A stretch of DNA of 10,191 bases from Echinostoma caproni (Eukaryota > Platyhelminthes > Trematoda > Plagiorchiida > Echinostomatidae), in the NCBI GenBank assembly GCA_900618425.1, contig UZAN01056735.1:3178-13368 (forward strand), read 5' to 3'. Below are positions 1-7,452 of the stretch, in pieces. The translations under genes were made by a program, and so were the position numbers. The notes under the pieces are model-generated. The model searched no databases. It was not told the DNA's origin and saw only the letters and a list, made by a program, of their open reading frames with translations. Position 1 is the stretch's first letter; every line of letters begins with the position of its first letter.

Positions 1-150
1 GTCGTGCATATAGCAAATGAAGCGTGAACTGGAAAGCTCGGAAGCACTAGACAGCTGTTTTGACCTGGTAGGTCTCAACAGCAGTTCGAATCCGAGCTCT
101 TCAGTTCACGCTTCATTTGCTATATACACGACGAATTCCCATTTGAAATT
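1..150. repeat. Left-end copy of the foldback repeat (first 16 bases missing)
   Basis: This stretch is identical at every base to 10042-10191. It starts 16 bases inside the left arm of the foldback unit, so the left arm here is 1-31 and the right arm is 102-148, with apex sequence between them. Within the apex, a short hairpin pairs gacc (62-65) with ggtc (71-74), closed further out by ctgtt and aacag. A tRNA-type B box, agttcgaatcc, lies at 83-93. An 86-codon open frame beginning at 17 runs through the repeat and shows no codon-like pattern, so I do not call it a gene. Confidence 0.93.
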
Positions 151-1300
151 TAACCAAATCCTCCATTACCTACATGAAACACTTTTGACGAAGTTACCCT
201 ATTCAGTGAAGTGCCAGTGGTCAGTTTCAGATACTGGAAGACGTAGCAGCCAACCGAAAGCATTGGTACTCTTGTAATTTTTTATCAGGCCAGGATGCTT
301 GAAATGATACTTATGTACAGTTAGATTGCGCAAACTGTGTGTTGACCATGTTGGATCATTATCTTTTCCCCTCTCTCAGAACAGACACAATCTCTATTTG
401 CCTGACATATTTTCACCAACGCCGTACTCCCTGATAGTTTGACAATGATCATTGAGGCTCGCATCACGGTACTTCACGGTAAGATGAAGATAACAATGCT
501 GGCTTAAAAAAGAGTTGGCTGAAATGTCACTCTCATAAGAGCTATTCACTAATTCATTTCTACAACACATGTCGGATTTAAAGTCACCGATATCAGTATG
601 GATATATTTTCGGAAGTGTAATAAGTGACAACCTTGCAGTTATCTTCATCTGAAGACAGCCGAGGAAGCCGGGGAATATTACCTACAAACAACTGTTAAA
701 CACCTCCCACTATTCAATCTAAAAAGAAATAAGAATTCACATGAAAGATGTATCTTATTTGAAGTCTACGGGTGGTGGTTGACTTGATTCATAATACACC
801 GCCATTGGAATATTTTCTGTTCGCTCATAGGCGTAATTTCAAAGGTGGATACACTTGTTTTTAATCCTTATTGATGTCAATAATCCCGGGTACTCAACAG
901 GTAATATAATATTACGATGTTCTACTACTTTCATTTCATTGCAAGTGATGTTCATGTGGAATCGTAATACAAACTTTTCATATATATTTACTATTTTGAT
1001 TTCAGAATTTTATTTTGAGAACGCTTTGCTTATTTAGAAACATTTGTTCATATTCCACTGCATGCGGTATTGTACACGAAAAATACGACCAGGCAATCTC
1101 TTTTTCAAAATAGATTTGATGCAAACAAATTTCGAAACATACTTGGAGCATTCCGTATGCCTTGCCAGAGATTTCGAGCTTTTTGTCTGAACGTGTCTAA
1201 AATGTATGAGGAAGGTACCTTTAGATTCGATACAGAAAATATGTACTTCGCATTGAAAGATTGGGTTAATTAAGAACCTTGAATAGAACTCAGTTAGAGG
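151..1300. other. AT-rich intergenic DNA, no recognisable gene
   Basis: I see no protein family, RNA gene or mobile-element motif here. Two short open frames at 855-1037 (60 codons) and 1070-1273 (67 codons) lie in AT-rich sequence. Their predicted peptides match nothing I know, and no upstream element supports either. A small inverted repeat, tcttca and tgaaga around a two-base loop, lies near 641-654. The stretch is the left flank of element A; no target-site duplication is visible at its junction with the LTR at 1301. Confidence 0.6.
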
Positions 1301-1458
1301 TGCGCGTTAGATTCTACGGAACAAGTGAATGTGCGAACTCAGTGTTTAAGCCCACATTTCCGGTAGAATCACCGAAGCAGATCCGGATAAGCTTACTCTA
1401 CTTAGTCCTCGGTTAACAACTATCCTCTACTGCGCGCCGCCTCGTGGATTTATAATAC
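1301..1458 (+). repeat. 5' LTR of element A, internally deleted
   Basis: Three blocks match the 3' LTR in order: the TG-containing start with cgttag (1305-1310 against 8745-8750), the atcaccga block (1368-1386 against 8808-8829), and the end block running into gtggatttataa (about 1391-1457 against 8934-9004). Between the second and third blocks this copy lacks about 100 bp present in the 3' copy, including that copy's TATA-like stretch. It is followed at once by a primer-site-like sequence, which supports the right boundary. Divergence is high, so the left boundary is approximate. Confidence 0.6.
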
Positions 1459-1476
1459 TGGTGTCATGCCCAGGAT
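1459..1476 (+). promoter_or_regulatory. Putative minus-strand primer binding site, tRNA-Leu-like
   Basis: The sequence tggtgtcatgcccagg begins one base after the inferred LTR end. TGG complements the CCA tail of a tRNA, and tggtgtca matches the complement of the acceptor end common in eukaryotic leucine tRNAs. Identity after the first eight bases is poor, so the tRNA assignment is tentative, but the position directly after an LTR is as expected. Confidence 0.5.
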
Positions 1477-1478
1477 CA

Positions 1479-2208
1479 GGGTTATTGTTCTGTGGCCTGA
1501 CACCTTCCAGGAAGGACATGCGCGGAGGTTCGTTGAGGATTTCGAGGACGTCGCGTAGCCGTCGAGGATTCAGTCGGACCGGGAAAGTTGATGGCTCCTC
1601 GAGTGGTCCTCAAAGACCCGGCCGGTGCTGTGTTGGATACGGCGCGAAGAGTTCCGAAGAAGATGGATTGGACCACCACGAAGGACACCGTGACACCCTG
1701 GTAGACCACCGGAATGCGCTGTGAAGCTTCCAGACGTCTGTCGCACGCAGTGGCGATATGCACCCGTTTGGATCGAGCGCTGCCAACTTTAAACGACGCT
1801 GCTCGCTCGAAGTTATTACTGGAGCATTTCGTGCTGAGTCTGTCGGACAATCTGCGGGAAAATGCGCGAACATTCCAAACCAGGCGTGCCATGGATGTAT
1901 TCACATTGGCCGAATCAATGAGGTAGGTAAACGATCATGAAGTTCCTGACTCACGAAGTCCCAAAAGGGCAACCGCCACACGACGTTATGAAAGCCTTAA
2001 AACAGCTGACCGAAGAAGTGACAGCACTGAAGTGAAACCGCAGAGAAAAAAGAACAGGAATGTGTGCTTTCAATGTGGCAAGCTGGGCCATTGGCGGAGG
2101 AATTACCCAGAAGGACACAATCAATGTTCTGTCGACAAACATTTCCCGCTAAACACGACCGTCTTCCCAAATAAGGCTCTCATAGGAGCAATAGATCACC
2201 TTGAAATC
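1479..2208 (+). pseudogene. gag: Element A gag remnant (capsid and zinc-knuckle nucleocapsid)
   Basis: This was the structural polyprotein that packages retrotransposon RNA in cytoplasmic particles. The best capsid-like stretch is at about 1801-1926, where one frame reads LLLEHFVLSLSDNLRENART and continues into AMDVFTLAESMR, resembling the C-terminal part of a Gypsy capsid. The nucleocapsid follows at 2065-2106 with C-F-Q-C-G-K-L-G-H-W-R-R-N-Y: a CX2CX4HX4C knuckle whose last cysteine codon is now TAC (Tyr). Basic residues precede it. The knuckle and the downstream protease share a frame, interrupted by TAG at 2209, so gag and pol were probably one long frame. Capsid and knuckle parts are in different frames. 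A long open frame on the opposite strand at 1482-1904 is a by-product of the GC-rich sequence. The N-terminal part is not recognisable. Confidence 0.75.
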
Positions 2209-2211
2209 TAG

Positions 2212-2590
2212 GTACAGTTAGAGGTATACGGTCAGAAAGAGCTATGGATAATCGATACAGGTGCGGCAGTATCTTTGGCGAGACCCCAAGCAAACGAAAC
2301 TCTGGAAACATAGAATGCCGTGTTTAAAACGGTCGGTGGTTACTAGTTGAAGGTTGACGGAGTAGCCAACCGAACAGTTCGCGTTGGAAAGAAGATCATC
2401 AAGCATCCATTTATCGTAACAGAAGACACGAGCCATAATATCGTGGGGCAGATATCTCTCGCAGTCTAAGGGCCGTGGTTGATCTGAACAACGAACGGCT
2501 TGTAACCGAACTCGGCACGGTCCCGCTGTTAAGCTCAAAAAGGAAGAGGCTGACAGCCGTGAGTGCAGAAACAACTCATATGAATGTGTC
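2212..2590 (+). pseudogene. pol: Element A aspartic protease remnant
   Basis: The retroviral-type aspartic protease cuts the Gag-Pol polyprotein. The active-site motif is visible as LWIIDTGAAVSLA, with the catalytic Asp codon at 2254-2256. Downstream, FKTVGG, LKVDGVA and HPFIVTEDTSHNIVG follow the normal order of flap and C-terminal strands. TAG codons at 2311 and 2344 interrupt this frame, and after about 2450 the reading moves to another frame (SLRAVVDLNNERLV). The domain follows directly on the zinc knuckle in the same frame, as expected for a Gypsy Gag-Pro arrangement. The DTG core itself is intact, but the gene cannot make a full protein. Confidence 0.8.
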
Positions 2591-2696
2591 GCCGTCATTG
2601 CGGCCAGCGGTTCAACGATGATCCTATCTGTTCACAGGCGATGATGACCCGTATGGGTTCTGTAACTGGGGTAAACAAAAGATTTCAATAAAGACC

Positions 2697-3238
2697 GGAA
2701 AACTTTGAGCCTATTTTTCCCGTCGAATTCCACTGCACTTGGAGGATGACGTCAAGCGTCAGCTTGAACAAATTTTGAGGGAAGGAATCATTGAAGAAAC
2801 TCGAAGTCCGTATAACTCGCCTGTGATGCTAGTAAAAAAGCCCAGTGGCTTATTTCGGTTCTGTGTGGATTTTCGCCAAGTAAACTATGTGATTATAAAC
2901 AAACCAAGCCCAGTCCTCATTGTAGCAGATATTTTTGACCAATTGCAAAGCGCAAAATTGTTCTCCGTTGTGAATTTACGATCGAGATATTGTCAAGTAG
3001 GAATAACGAAAGCCGATCGAGAGAAAACGGCGTTCACAGTCGGCAGTAAGCAATATCAATTCAAACGAATATCATTCGGACTATCAGGAGCACCAGTTAC
3101 ATTCCGCCTCCTCACGCCAAAGTTACTTGACGAAGTCCCCAACGTAGTGGTGTATGGTCACAATATTGTTGTCCGCAGTCAAACAACAGCCGAACACATT
3201 TTCCACTTGGAAAACTTCCTAAAAGGAATCCAATAATC
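2697..3238 (+). pseudogene. pol: Element A reverse transcriptase, open but catalytically dead
   Basis: Reverse transcriptase copies the element RNA into DNA. A 165-codon frame stays open from 2739 to 3236 and shows RT blocks in order: REGIIEETRSPYNSPVMLVK (about residues 15-34), FRFCVDFRQVN (40-50), FSVVNLRSRYCQV (75-87), FGLSGAPVTF, then VVVYGHNIVV (136-145). The first catalytic aspartate, normally in the F-S-x-x-D-L block, is Asn at residue 79 (codon 2973-2975). The usual Y-x-D-D box is Y-G-H-N at residues 139-142 (3153-3164). All three metal-binding aspartates are therefore lost although the frame has no stop. The ATG at 2739 is an internal methionine of the former polyprotein, not a real start; homology extends upstream to about 2697. 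RT thumb sequence continues past the stop in other frames. Confidence 0.9.
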
Positions 3239-3762
3239 TGACCTTCGGATTAATGGGTCGATGTTCCTAATCAGAAAGCTGACAGTGACTTTACTTGGAC
3301 ACAAGGTTGGAAACAGAGAAAGTGGTACCACTTCCAGGGAAGATCCTCAACTTAAAGGAGTTTGCACACCCAACATCGAGCAGAACATTAAGATAATTTC
3401 TGGACTTTCCTGCATGCTATAACCGGTTCGTCAAAAATTTTACGAGTATCCCTGAACCGTTGTTCGCCATGCTCAAGAAAGTTTATTGCTTCCGATGGAC
3501 ACCAGAGGCCCAGAAAGCCTTCAATAAACTCCAAAGGACTATTACCGAAAAACACCTGACACTGAAGTTGTCGGTGATTGGTCAGCGCTTCACAGTGGTA
3601 ACGAATGAATGACTTTGTTGTGGGAACCGTATCCAAACAAGCAAGTGGTTTGGTTGAATACGCAAGAAGGGTCTATAGTCCAACAGAAAGGAAGTATTAC
3701 ACCACGGAAATGAATGTCTTGCAATCGTTTCGGCATTGGATACGCAGGGACCATATCTATAC
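3239..3762 (+). pseudogene. pol: Element A RT thumb/connection and first half of RNase H, broken off by element B
   Basis: RNase H removes the RNA strand of the RNA-DNA hybrid. The thumb is traceable near 3288-3306 (TLLGHKV). The connection region at 3405-3603 reads NRFVKNF, then FRWTPEAQKAFNKLQ, typical of the stretch between RT and RNase H. RNase H begins near 3600 with NDFVVGTVSK, where the usual first catalytic Asp position is disrupted, and continues with RRVYSPTERKYYTTE. A one-base shift then gives CLAIVSALDTQGPYLY, ending at about 3762. At that point coding similarity stops and the LTR of element B starts; the domain appears to resume at 7143. At least three frames are needed to follow this segment. 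A 203-codon open frame at 3605-4216 crosses this boundary and is a chance chimera. Confidence 0.8.
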
Positions 3763-3929
3763 TGAAGATGATTGTATGAGAGAAAGGAACCGTCCCCGAG
3801 GACGTTTTCCGTTCATATTTTCATCTCCATCAACCTTGACTCTGAATGTGATGATTCTTTCTGTTTTACTTCACTGCTTGTGTTTTACTGAGCACGGTTT
3901 TCCGCACGGGCGTATTTATAATCTGGGTC
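3763..3929 (+). repeat. 5' LTR fragment of element B, ending just after its TATA box
   Basis: From gatgatt (3768) the sequence aligns with the 3' LTR from 6954: the cgtccccgaggacg block matches near 6976-6993, and 3871-3929 matches 7004-7062 with about 10 mismatches, mostly transitions. A 55-bp stretch (3816-3870) is absent from the 3' copy, where a single N stands. A TATA-like gtatttataa lies at 3912-3921. Alignment stops at about 3929 after ctgggt; the rest of the LTR (R/U5) is missing and RT coding sequence starts immediately. Confidence 0.75.
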
Positions 3930-4362
3930 TACGGCATCACTTCATGGCACGACTATTTGTTCAAAGATCGATCAGGTACGAGCATGTCATTAGATCCCAG
4001 TCGATACTGAAAATATCGAAAAGGCTGCTGTCACGACTCCTGTCGATCTGTTTCCGTTCCTACGTATGCCTTTTGGTTTGCTACATGCTGCTCAGACTTT
4101 CCAGAGGTTTATCGACCCTGGATTTAGATTTTATTCGCGTTTACATTGATGATTTATTTATTGCCTCTGCCAATGTAGATGAACATTATAATAATTTGAC
4201 TTTGCTATTTCAATAGCAAGTATTGCAATAGCCGTATCAAAGTCAATCCTCATAAGTGTGAGCTTGGCTAAAACGAACCGATTTTCCTTGGACACAAGGT
4301 CACACAAGAGGGTATTTTACCTTGTGAGGATAAAATACGTGCCATCAGAGAGTAGACTTTAC
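3930..4362 (+). pseudogene. pol: Element B reverse transcriptase, N-terminally truncated, frameshifted
   Basis: Coding similarity starts abruptly at about 3933 with ASLHGTTICSKIDQVRA, which holds the first catalytic Asp (codon 3970-3972). It continues with IPVDTENIEKAAVTTP and LRMPFGLLHAAQTFQRF in the same frame, interrupted by TAG at about 3985-3987 in place of a glutamine. Near 4130 the frame shifts by one and gives VYIDDLFIA, the Y-I-D-D box at 4142-4153, so the active-site aspartates remain. The thumb follows with FLGHKVTQEGILPCEDKIRA at about 4280-4345, ending in a TAG. Fingers and N-terminal palm are missing because the LTR fragment is joined directly to this point. The part kept is about half of a normal RT. 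Confidence 0.88.
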
Positions 4363-5010
4363 CACCCTCAGTCAAAGACCTGAAGGCGTTCTGGGTTTTA
4401 GTGAATTTCTATAGATGACTCATCCCACAGGCCTAACAACGACTACAACCTCCTACGGACCTAGTTCATAGTAATCCACGTAAGGTCATGCTTATGGATG
4501 CTGCACCGGTAGCATTCCAAGAGTTAAAGACATATTTAGCGCAGACCACGCTGATTTTACATCCTGTACCGTCAGCTGCGTTAGTATAGCGGTTGATGTT
4601 TCAAACTTTGCACTCGGAAAGGTCTCGCAACAGCAGGTTTCTGGGTTTTAACAACCTCTTGAGTTTTACTCTTTTCGCCTTACACCAACAGAAACAAAAA
4701 AAATATGGTGCTTTTGTTTGCCAGCTGACGGCAGCTTAGAACGCCATTAAGCGTTTTAGACGTGCAGCTAAGAGTCGAGATTTCATCTTATGTATGGAAC
4801 ACAAGCCTCTTACGTATGTCTTACATACAAAGTCTGACGGTTACTCACCTCGAGAAACCAAACACTTAGACAATATTTCACAGTTCACAACTAACATGCA
4901 GCATGTGCAAGACAAGTCAAATTGTGTTGCGGACGCTTTATCACGTACTCTCGTTAATGAGATAAAGTCTCCTTTAGATATTAGTGCTATTATTGACACA
5001 GGCCATTGAT
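4363..5010 (+). pseudogene. pol: Element B connection region and RNase H remnant
   Basis: The connection reads PSVKDLKAF at about 4367-4393 and then FQELKTYLAQTTLILHP up to about 4565. RNase H begins with AVDVSNFALGKVSQQQ; the first catalytic Asp is at 4595-4597. It continues as QPLEFYSFRLTPTET. After a frameshift near the run of eight A residues at 4697-4704 come FVCQLTAA, where the usual Glu is Gln, and MEHKPLTY, where the usual Asp of the T-D-H motif is Glu. The tail is SPRETKHLDNISQFTTN followed by CVADALSR, ending at a stop at 5007-5009. Several in-frame stops are present. The tail style (HLD-I-SQFTT, then VADALSR) is the main basis for placing B near CsRn1/Boudicca. Confidence 0.85.
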
Positions 5011-5119
5011 TCATCTTGCGAAGAAGCGGTCCATTCAACTTCCTTAAGATATCAGGCAACACCGTTAACGACTTCTAATGGTACCTCCCATCTTATGTGA
5101 CATCTCCACAGGTCTACCT

Positions 5120-6109
5120 CGAACTATAATACCCTAATCCTATGGTCATTTAGTTTTCGACGCCTTGCATGCTTCATCAAACCCAGGCATCGCGGCAACA
5201 CTTCCTTTGATTGCTGCACGATACGTCTGGCCATCCATGAATGAGGACGTTCGAATGTAGGCAACACAGTGTTTAAAGTGTCAAAAATCCAAAGGGCATA
5301 GACACGAAGCCGCACCGATCGCTACGTTTGCTACGCCTGACGCTCGCTTTGATCATGTGCACATTGATATTGTAGGTGCATTACCACCGTCACACGAGTA
5401 GACTCAGTTACTCACGTGTATTGGCAGGCCCACTAGAAGGCCTGAGGTTATTCCCATCTCTACGGTCACGAATGAAGCAGTAGCTCGACATTTCGTAGAA
5501 CGATTGATAGCACTCTACGGTTGTGCTTCTAATGTCACGACTGACAGAGGAGCACAGTTCAGATCAGAATTATTCTCTTCGTTGACACGGTTGCTGGGTC
5601 CGGAACGCATTCGCACAACCGCTTACCATCCGTCATCTAGCGGCATGGTCGAACGTTTTCACCGTCAACTTAAGGATGCCCTTAGGGCACAAGAGAACTT
5701 TAATTGGCACGAGACTTTACGGCTGATTCTGCTGGGTATCAGAACATGCGTAGAGGCAGATATCAAATGTACAGCTGCTGAACTTGTTTTCAGCAGTATA
5801 TTACGACGAAACATGGATTTCTTTGAATACAGGACGACGTGCAACGTCTGTCTACGTTTATGCAATCCTTGGCTCCGGCACAAACCATAGAATACAGCAA
5901 CTAAAGGTGTTCATCCCTACTGAACTCTTGACCTGTTCGCATGAATTCATTCGAATTGATATGATAAGTAAACCGTTACAAAAGCCTTACGAAAGACCTT
6001 TTCGAGTTATTGTGCGTCACGAAAAGTTCTTCAAGGTTAATGGACATGTTCGCGTTGATACTATTATTATCGAATCCCTCAAGGCAGCAAATGTCAACGA
6101 TAGCATTGT
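5120..6109 (+). pseudogene. pol: Element B integrase with intact D-D-35-E and a GPY/F module
   Basis: Integrase inserts the cDNA into the host chromosome. The zinc domain reads FDALHASSNPGI then CLKCQKSKGHRH; the second His of the HHCC set is Asn. In the core, the three acidic residues share one frame: Asp at 5366-5368 (HIDIVGALP), Asp at 5543-5545 (TTDRGAQF) and Glu at 5651-5653 (GMVERFHR), with exactly 35 residues between the last two. TAG codons at 5258 and 5399 each replace a probable tryptophan by one transition. A 128-codon stretch (5504-5890) is uninterrupted. Two frameshifts follow; the frame at 5784-6122 then carries SKPLQKPYERPFRVIVR, the C-terminal GPY/F module, with the Gly replaced by Arg. 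Length and order match a full Gypsy integrase, so only point and frame damage disables it. Confidence 0.9.
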
Positions 6110-6329
6110 GCACGCTAGTTAGACACTCGGTGTTATTCCTGCACGGCCGAGGACTGAGGCACCTACCTCAGAGTCGAGCTCGCAGATGGCAGTACCTGCT
6201 ACGATTTCGAATGAGGCAACAGCCTCGCGCTCAAATCAGCAGTGCACGAAAACCTTATCAAACCAGGACGAGACATCAGTCGCACGTTCAGGTCGAAGGA
6301 TTGTTTTGCTTGCCCGTCTGGTGGATTGA
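6110..6329 (+). pseudogene. pol: Element B pol C-terminal tail
   Basis: The tail after the GPY/F module is poorly conserved, but at 6281-6329 one frame reads SVARSGRRIVLLARLVD before TGA. That arginine-rich ending is what I associate with pol termini of Boudicca-type elements; this is recalled, not searched. The intervening sequence (6120-6280) is rich in Ser, Thr, Ala and Arg codons and cannot be placed in one frame. No chromodomain is seen. Confidence 0.5.
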
Positions 6330-6931
6330 GAAAAACACGATCCACATAAGCCTATAACATGAGCAATACCTATTACGACTTATATCACGAGATGCTTTAT
6401 TTTGCATACTCATTGATTGATTATGATTTATGCAGCAATTTTGAACGTTAGGATGCTACGCCGGTTTTATGCGTCAATATTTTACTCCCAGAGATCAGGC
6501 TTTACGAAACGCATATAGGTTGCCTCGAGTTTCAACGCGAACTTTTGCACCCTCTCGCACAATCGTGGGCCCTTTGGATCGCAAACGTGTGTTGAAGAGG
6601 ACTTGCGTTTCGACGGTCGCATACATGGATAACAAGTGGTCTACTTGGTTCGTTCCGGCACACCCGCGATCACGAACGATGGAAACGACGAGAGTCACCT
6701 GACACCACGGTGCAACTAACGATTCGGATGGTTTGAATCATCCAAGAGAGGATACATCAATAAGATTTCGATGTTGACATCAGACACAAAGAATCTGGTT
6801 CGTGTTCGACGCAAAACAGTCCGAAAATACCAACAATTCTGCCATTATATGTCTTGCCGAACATTCACACTCGCTAACGAATGTCTGTTTTTGGAACTCG
6901 GTTCCGAATAGAAAGCGTTTGCTCGCTCTCT
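6330..6931 (+). other. Element B 3' non-coding region, with a GC-richer unexplained stretch
   Basis: This lies between the pol stop and the polypurine tract. The middle part (about 6469-6702) is GC-richer than its surroundings and carries a 77-codon open frame whose arginine- and threonine-rich peptide I do not recognise. A parallel frame in the same stretch reads similarly long with one stop. There is no signal peptide, membrane segment or other envelope-like feature. Treat it as non-coding or as an unidentified remnant of a third open frame. Confidence 0.5.
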
Positions 6932-6937
6932 AGCGAG
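6861..6937 (+). repeat. Three consecutive hairpins before the B 3' LTR
   Basis: Three perfect inverted repeats follow each other: acattc/gaatgt (6861-6884, 12-base loop), ggaac/gttcc (6893-6905, 3-base loop) and ctcgct/agcgag (6922-6937, 4-base loop). The last overlaps the polypurine tract. Stems are only five or six pairs, so each alone could be chance. Confidence 0.55.
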
Positions 6938-6940
6938 GGG
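6932..6940 (+). promoter_or_regulatory. Polypurine-tract-like plus-strand primer, element B
   Basis: The run agcgagggg lies directly before the inferred start of the 3' LTR (tg at 6942 or 6945). In LTR retrotransposons, plus-strand DNA synthesis starts from such a purine tract next to the 3' LTR. It is short and contains one cytosine. Confidence 0.45.
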
Positions 6941-7002
6941 CTGCTGTGGTTACGATGATTATACGAAGAAAAGAAGCAATCCCCAAGGACGTTGTCCGTT
7001 CA

Positions 7003-7003
7003 N
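7003..7003. other. Unresolved base (N)
   Basis: This is the only ambiguous base in the window. It lies exactly where 55 bases of the 5' LTR copy have no counterpart, so it may mark a collapsed gap and not one uncertain base. Confidence 0.9.
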
Positions 7004-7045
7004 TCACTGATTGCGTTTTATTGAGCACAGTTTTCTGCTCAGGTG

Positions 7046-7055
7046 TATATATAAG
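7046..7055 (+). promoter_or_regulatory. TATA box of the B 3' LTR
   Basis: The sequence tatatataag sits at the position where the 5' LTR fragment has gtatttataa. Conservation of a TATA-like block in both copies suggests that it is the RNA polymerase II core promoter of element B, at the U3/R border. Confidence 0.5.
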
Positions 7056-7142
7056 CTGGGTTCTGTTCAAACCCACGCCATACGTGTGACACACTTTCGT
7101 TTCGCTTCTGCGTTTACTTGCTTGCATTGTTTATTTGTCACA

Positions 7143-7452
7143 TAGGTGCGTATTTGGTACTTTCTAGTAAAACGATACGCCAATAATGGCCTACGACCAC
7201 CACGAGTGTTTTGTCTATCTGGGGAAAAGAAACATTAGGAGGTGGCGTGCGTTATTCGCGATCCGTAAGAGATCCTATCGGTAGGCCATCAACGTTGATT
7301 AGTTTCATATAGGTTTCACATAGAAGCGAATCACGAGTCACTAGAGTAGATTAGAACAGCCAAGGACCCGAGAAGAAAACTAGCCCGATTGCGCTTCGGT
7401 TACAGGTGCCGAAAACTGTATGGTAGATACGTTTTCCCGTCAGGGGAAACAG
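7143..7452 (+). pseudogene. pol: Element A RNase H, second half (after element B)
   Basis: Immediately after the inferred end of B, ggt gcg tat ttg gta ctt reads GAYLVL, which would follow directly on ...GPYLY at 3762 in an RNase H domain. About 7180-7340 is not recognisable. Then RTAKDPRRKLARLRFG (7351-7398) and, in another frame, GAENCMVDTFSRQG (about 7408-7449) give the C-terminal end of RNase H, the block that normally carries A-D-A-L-S-R. The split of one domain across 3762 and 7143 is the best evidence that B inserted into A. Frameshifts and stops are frequent. Confidence 0.65.

Larger units (their letters stand above)
3763..7142 (+). mobile_element. Element B: nested, internally deleted CsRn1/Boudicca-like Gypsy retrotransposon
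   Basis: B lies within the RNase H domain of A, in the same orientation. It carries a 5' LTR fragment, RT from the block around the first catalytic Asp onward, RNase H, integrase, GPY/F module, a 3' non-coding stretch, polypurine tract and 3' LTR. The RT to integrase sequence has the style of the CsRn1/Boudicca group (HKPLTY, SPRETKHLDNISQFTTN, CVADALSR, the V-Y-I-D-D box); the family assignment comes from memory of those proteins, not from a search. Gag, protease, primer site and the first part of RT are absent. A weak duplication may flank it (tatac before 3763, cacatag ending at 7146). The LTR copies differ at about 10 of 56 positions in their best block, so B is also old, though younger than A by position. 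Confidence 0.85.
6945..7142 (+). repeat. 3' LTR of element B
   Basis: It begins with tgtgg after the purine tract and probably ends with tgtcaca at 7136-7142, giving TG...CA ends of the usual type. It aligns with 3768-3929 over the U3 part. A clear TATA element, tatatataag, lies at 7046-7055, so this copy holds a plausible core promoter. The single N at 7003 stands where the 5' copy has 55 extra bases. The right boundary could lie up to 50 bases further. Confidence 0.7.

Noticed and set aside
17..277. 86-codon open frame running out of the left repeat
   Set aside because: More than a third lies in the foldback repeat and the rest has no motif.
1070..1273. 67-codon frame with a protein-like peptide in AT-rich DNA
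   Set aside because: No family resemblance, no upstream signal and a length expected by chance. I could not support it as an exon.
1482..1904. 140-codon open frame on the minus strand
   Set aside because: It lies opposite the GC-rich gag remnant, and its peptide has no recognisable motif.
3605..4216. 203-codon open frame, the longest on the + strand
   Set aside because: It joins RNase H of A, the LTR fragment of B, out-of-frame RT and finally in-frame Y-I-D-D sequence. It is a chance chimera, not a gene.
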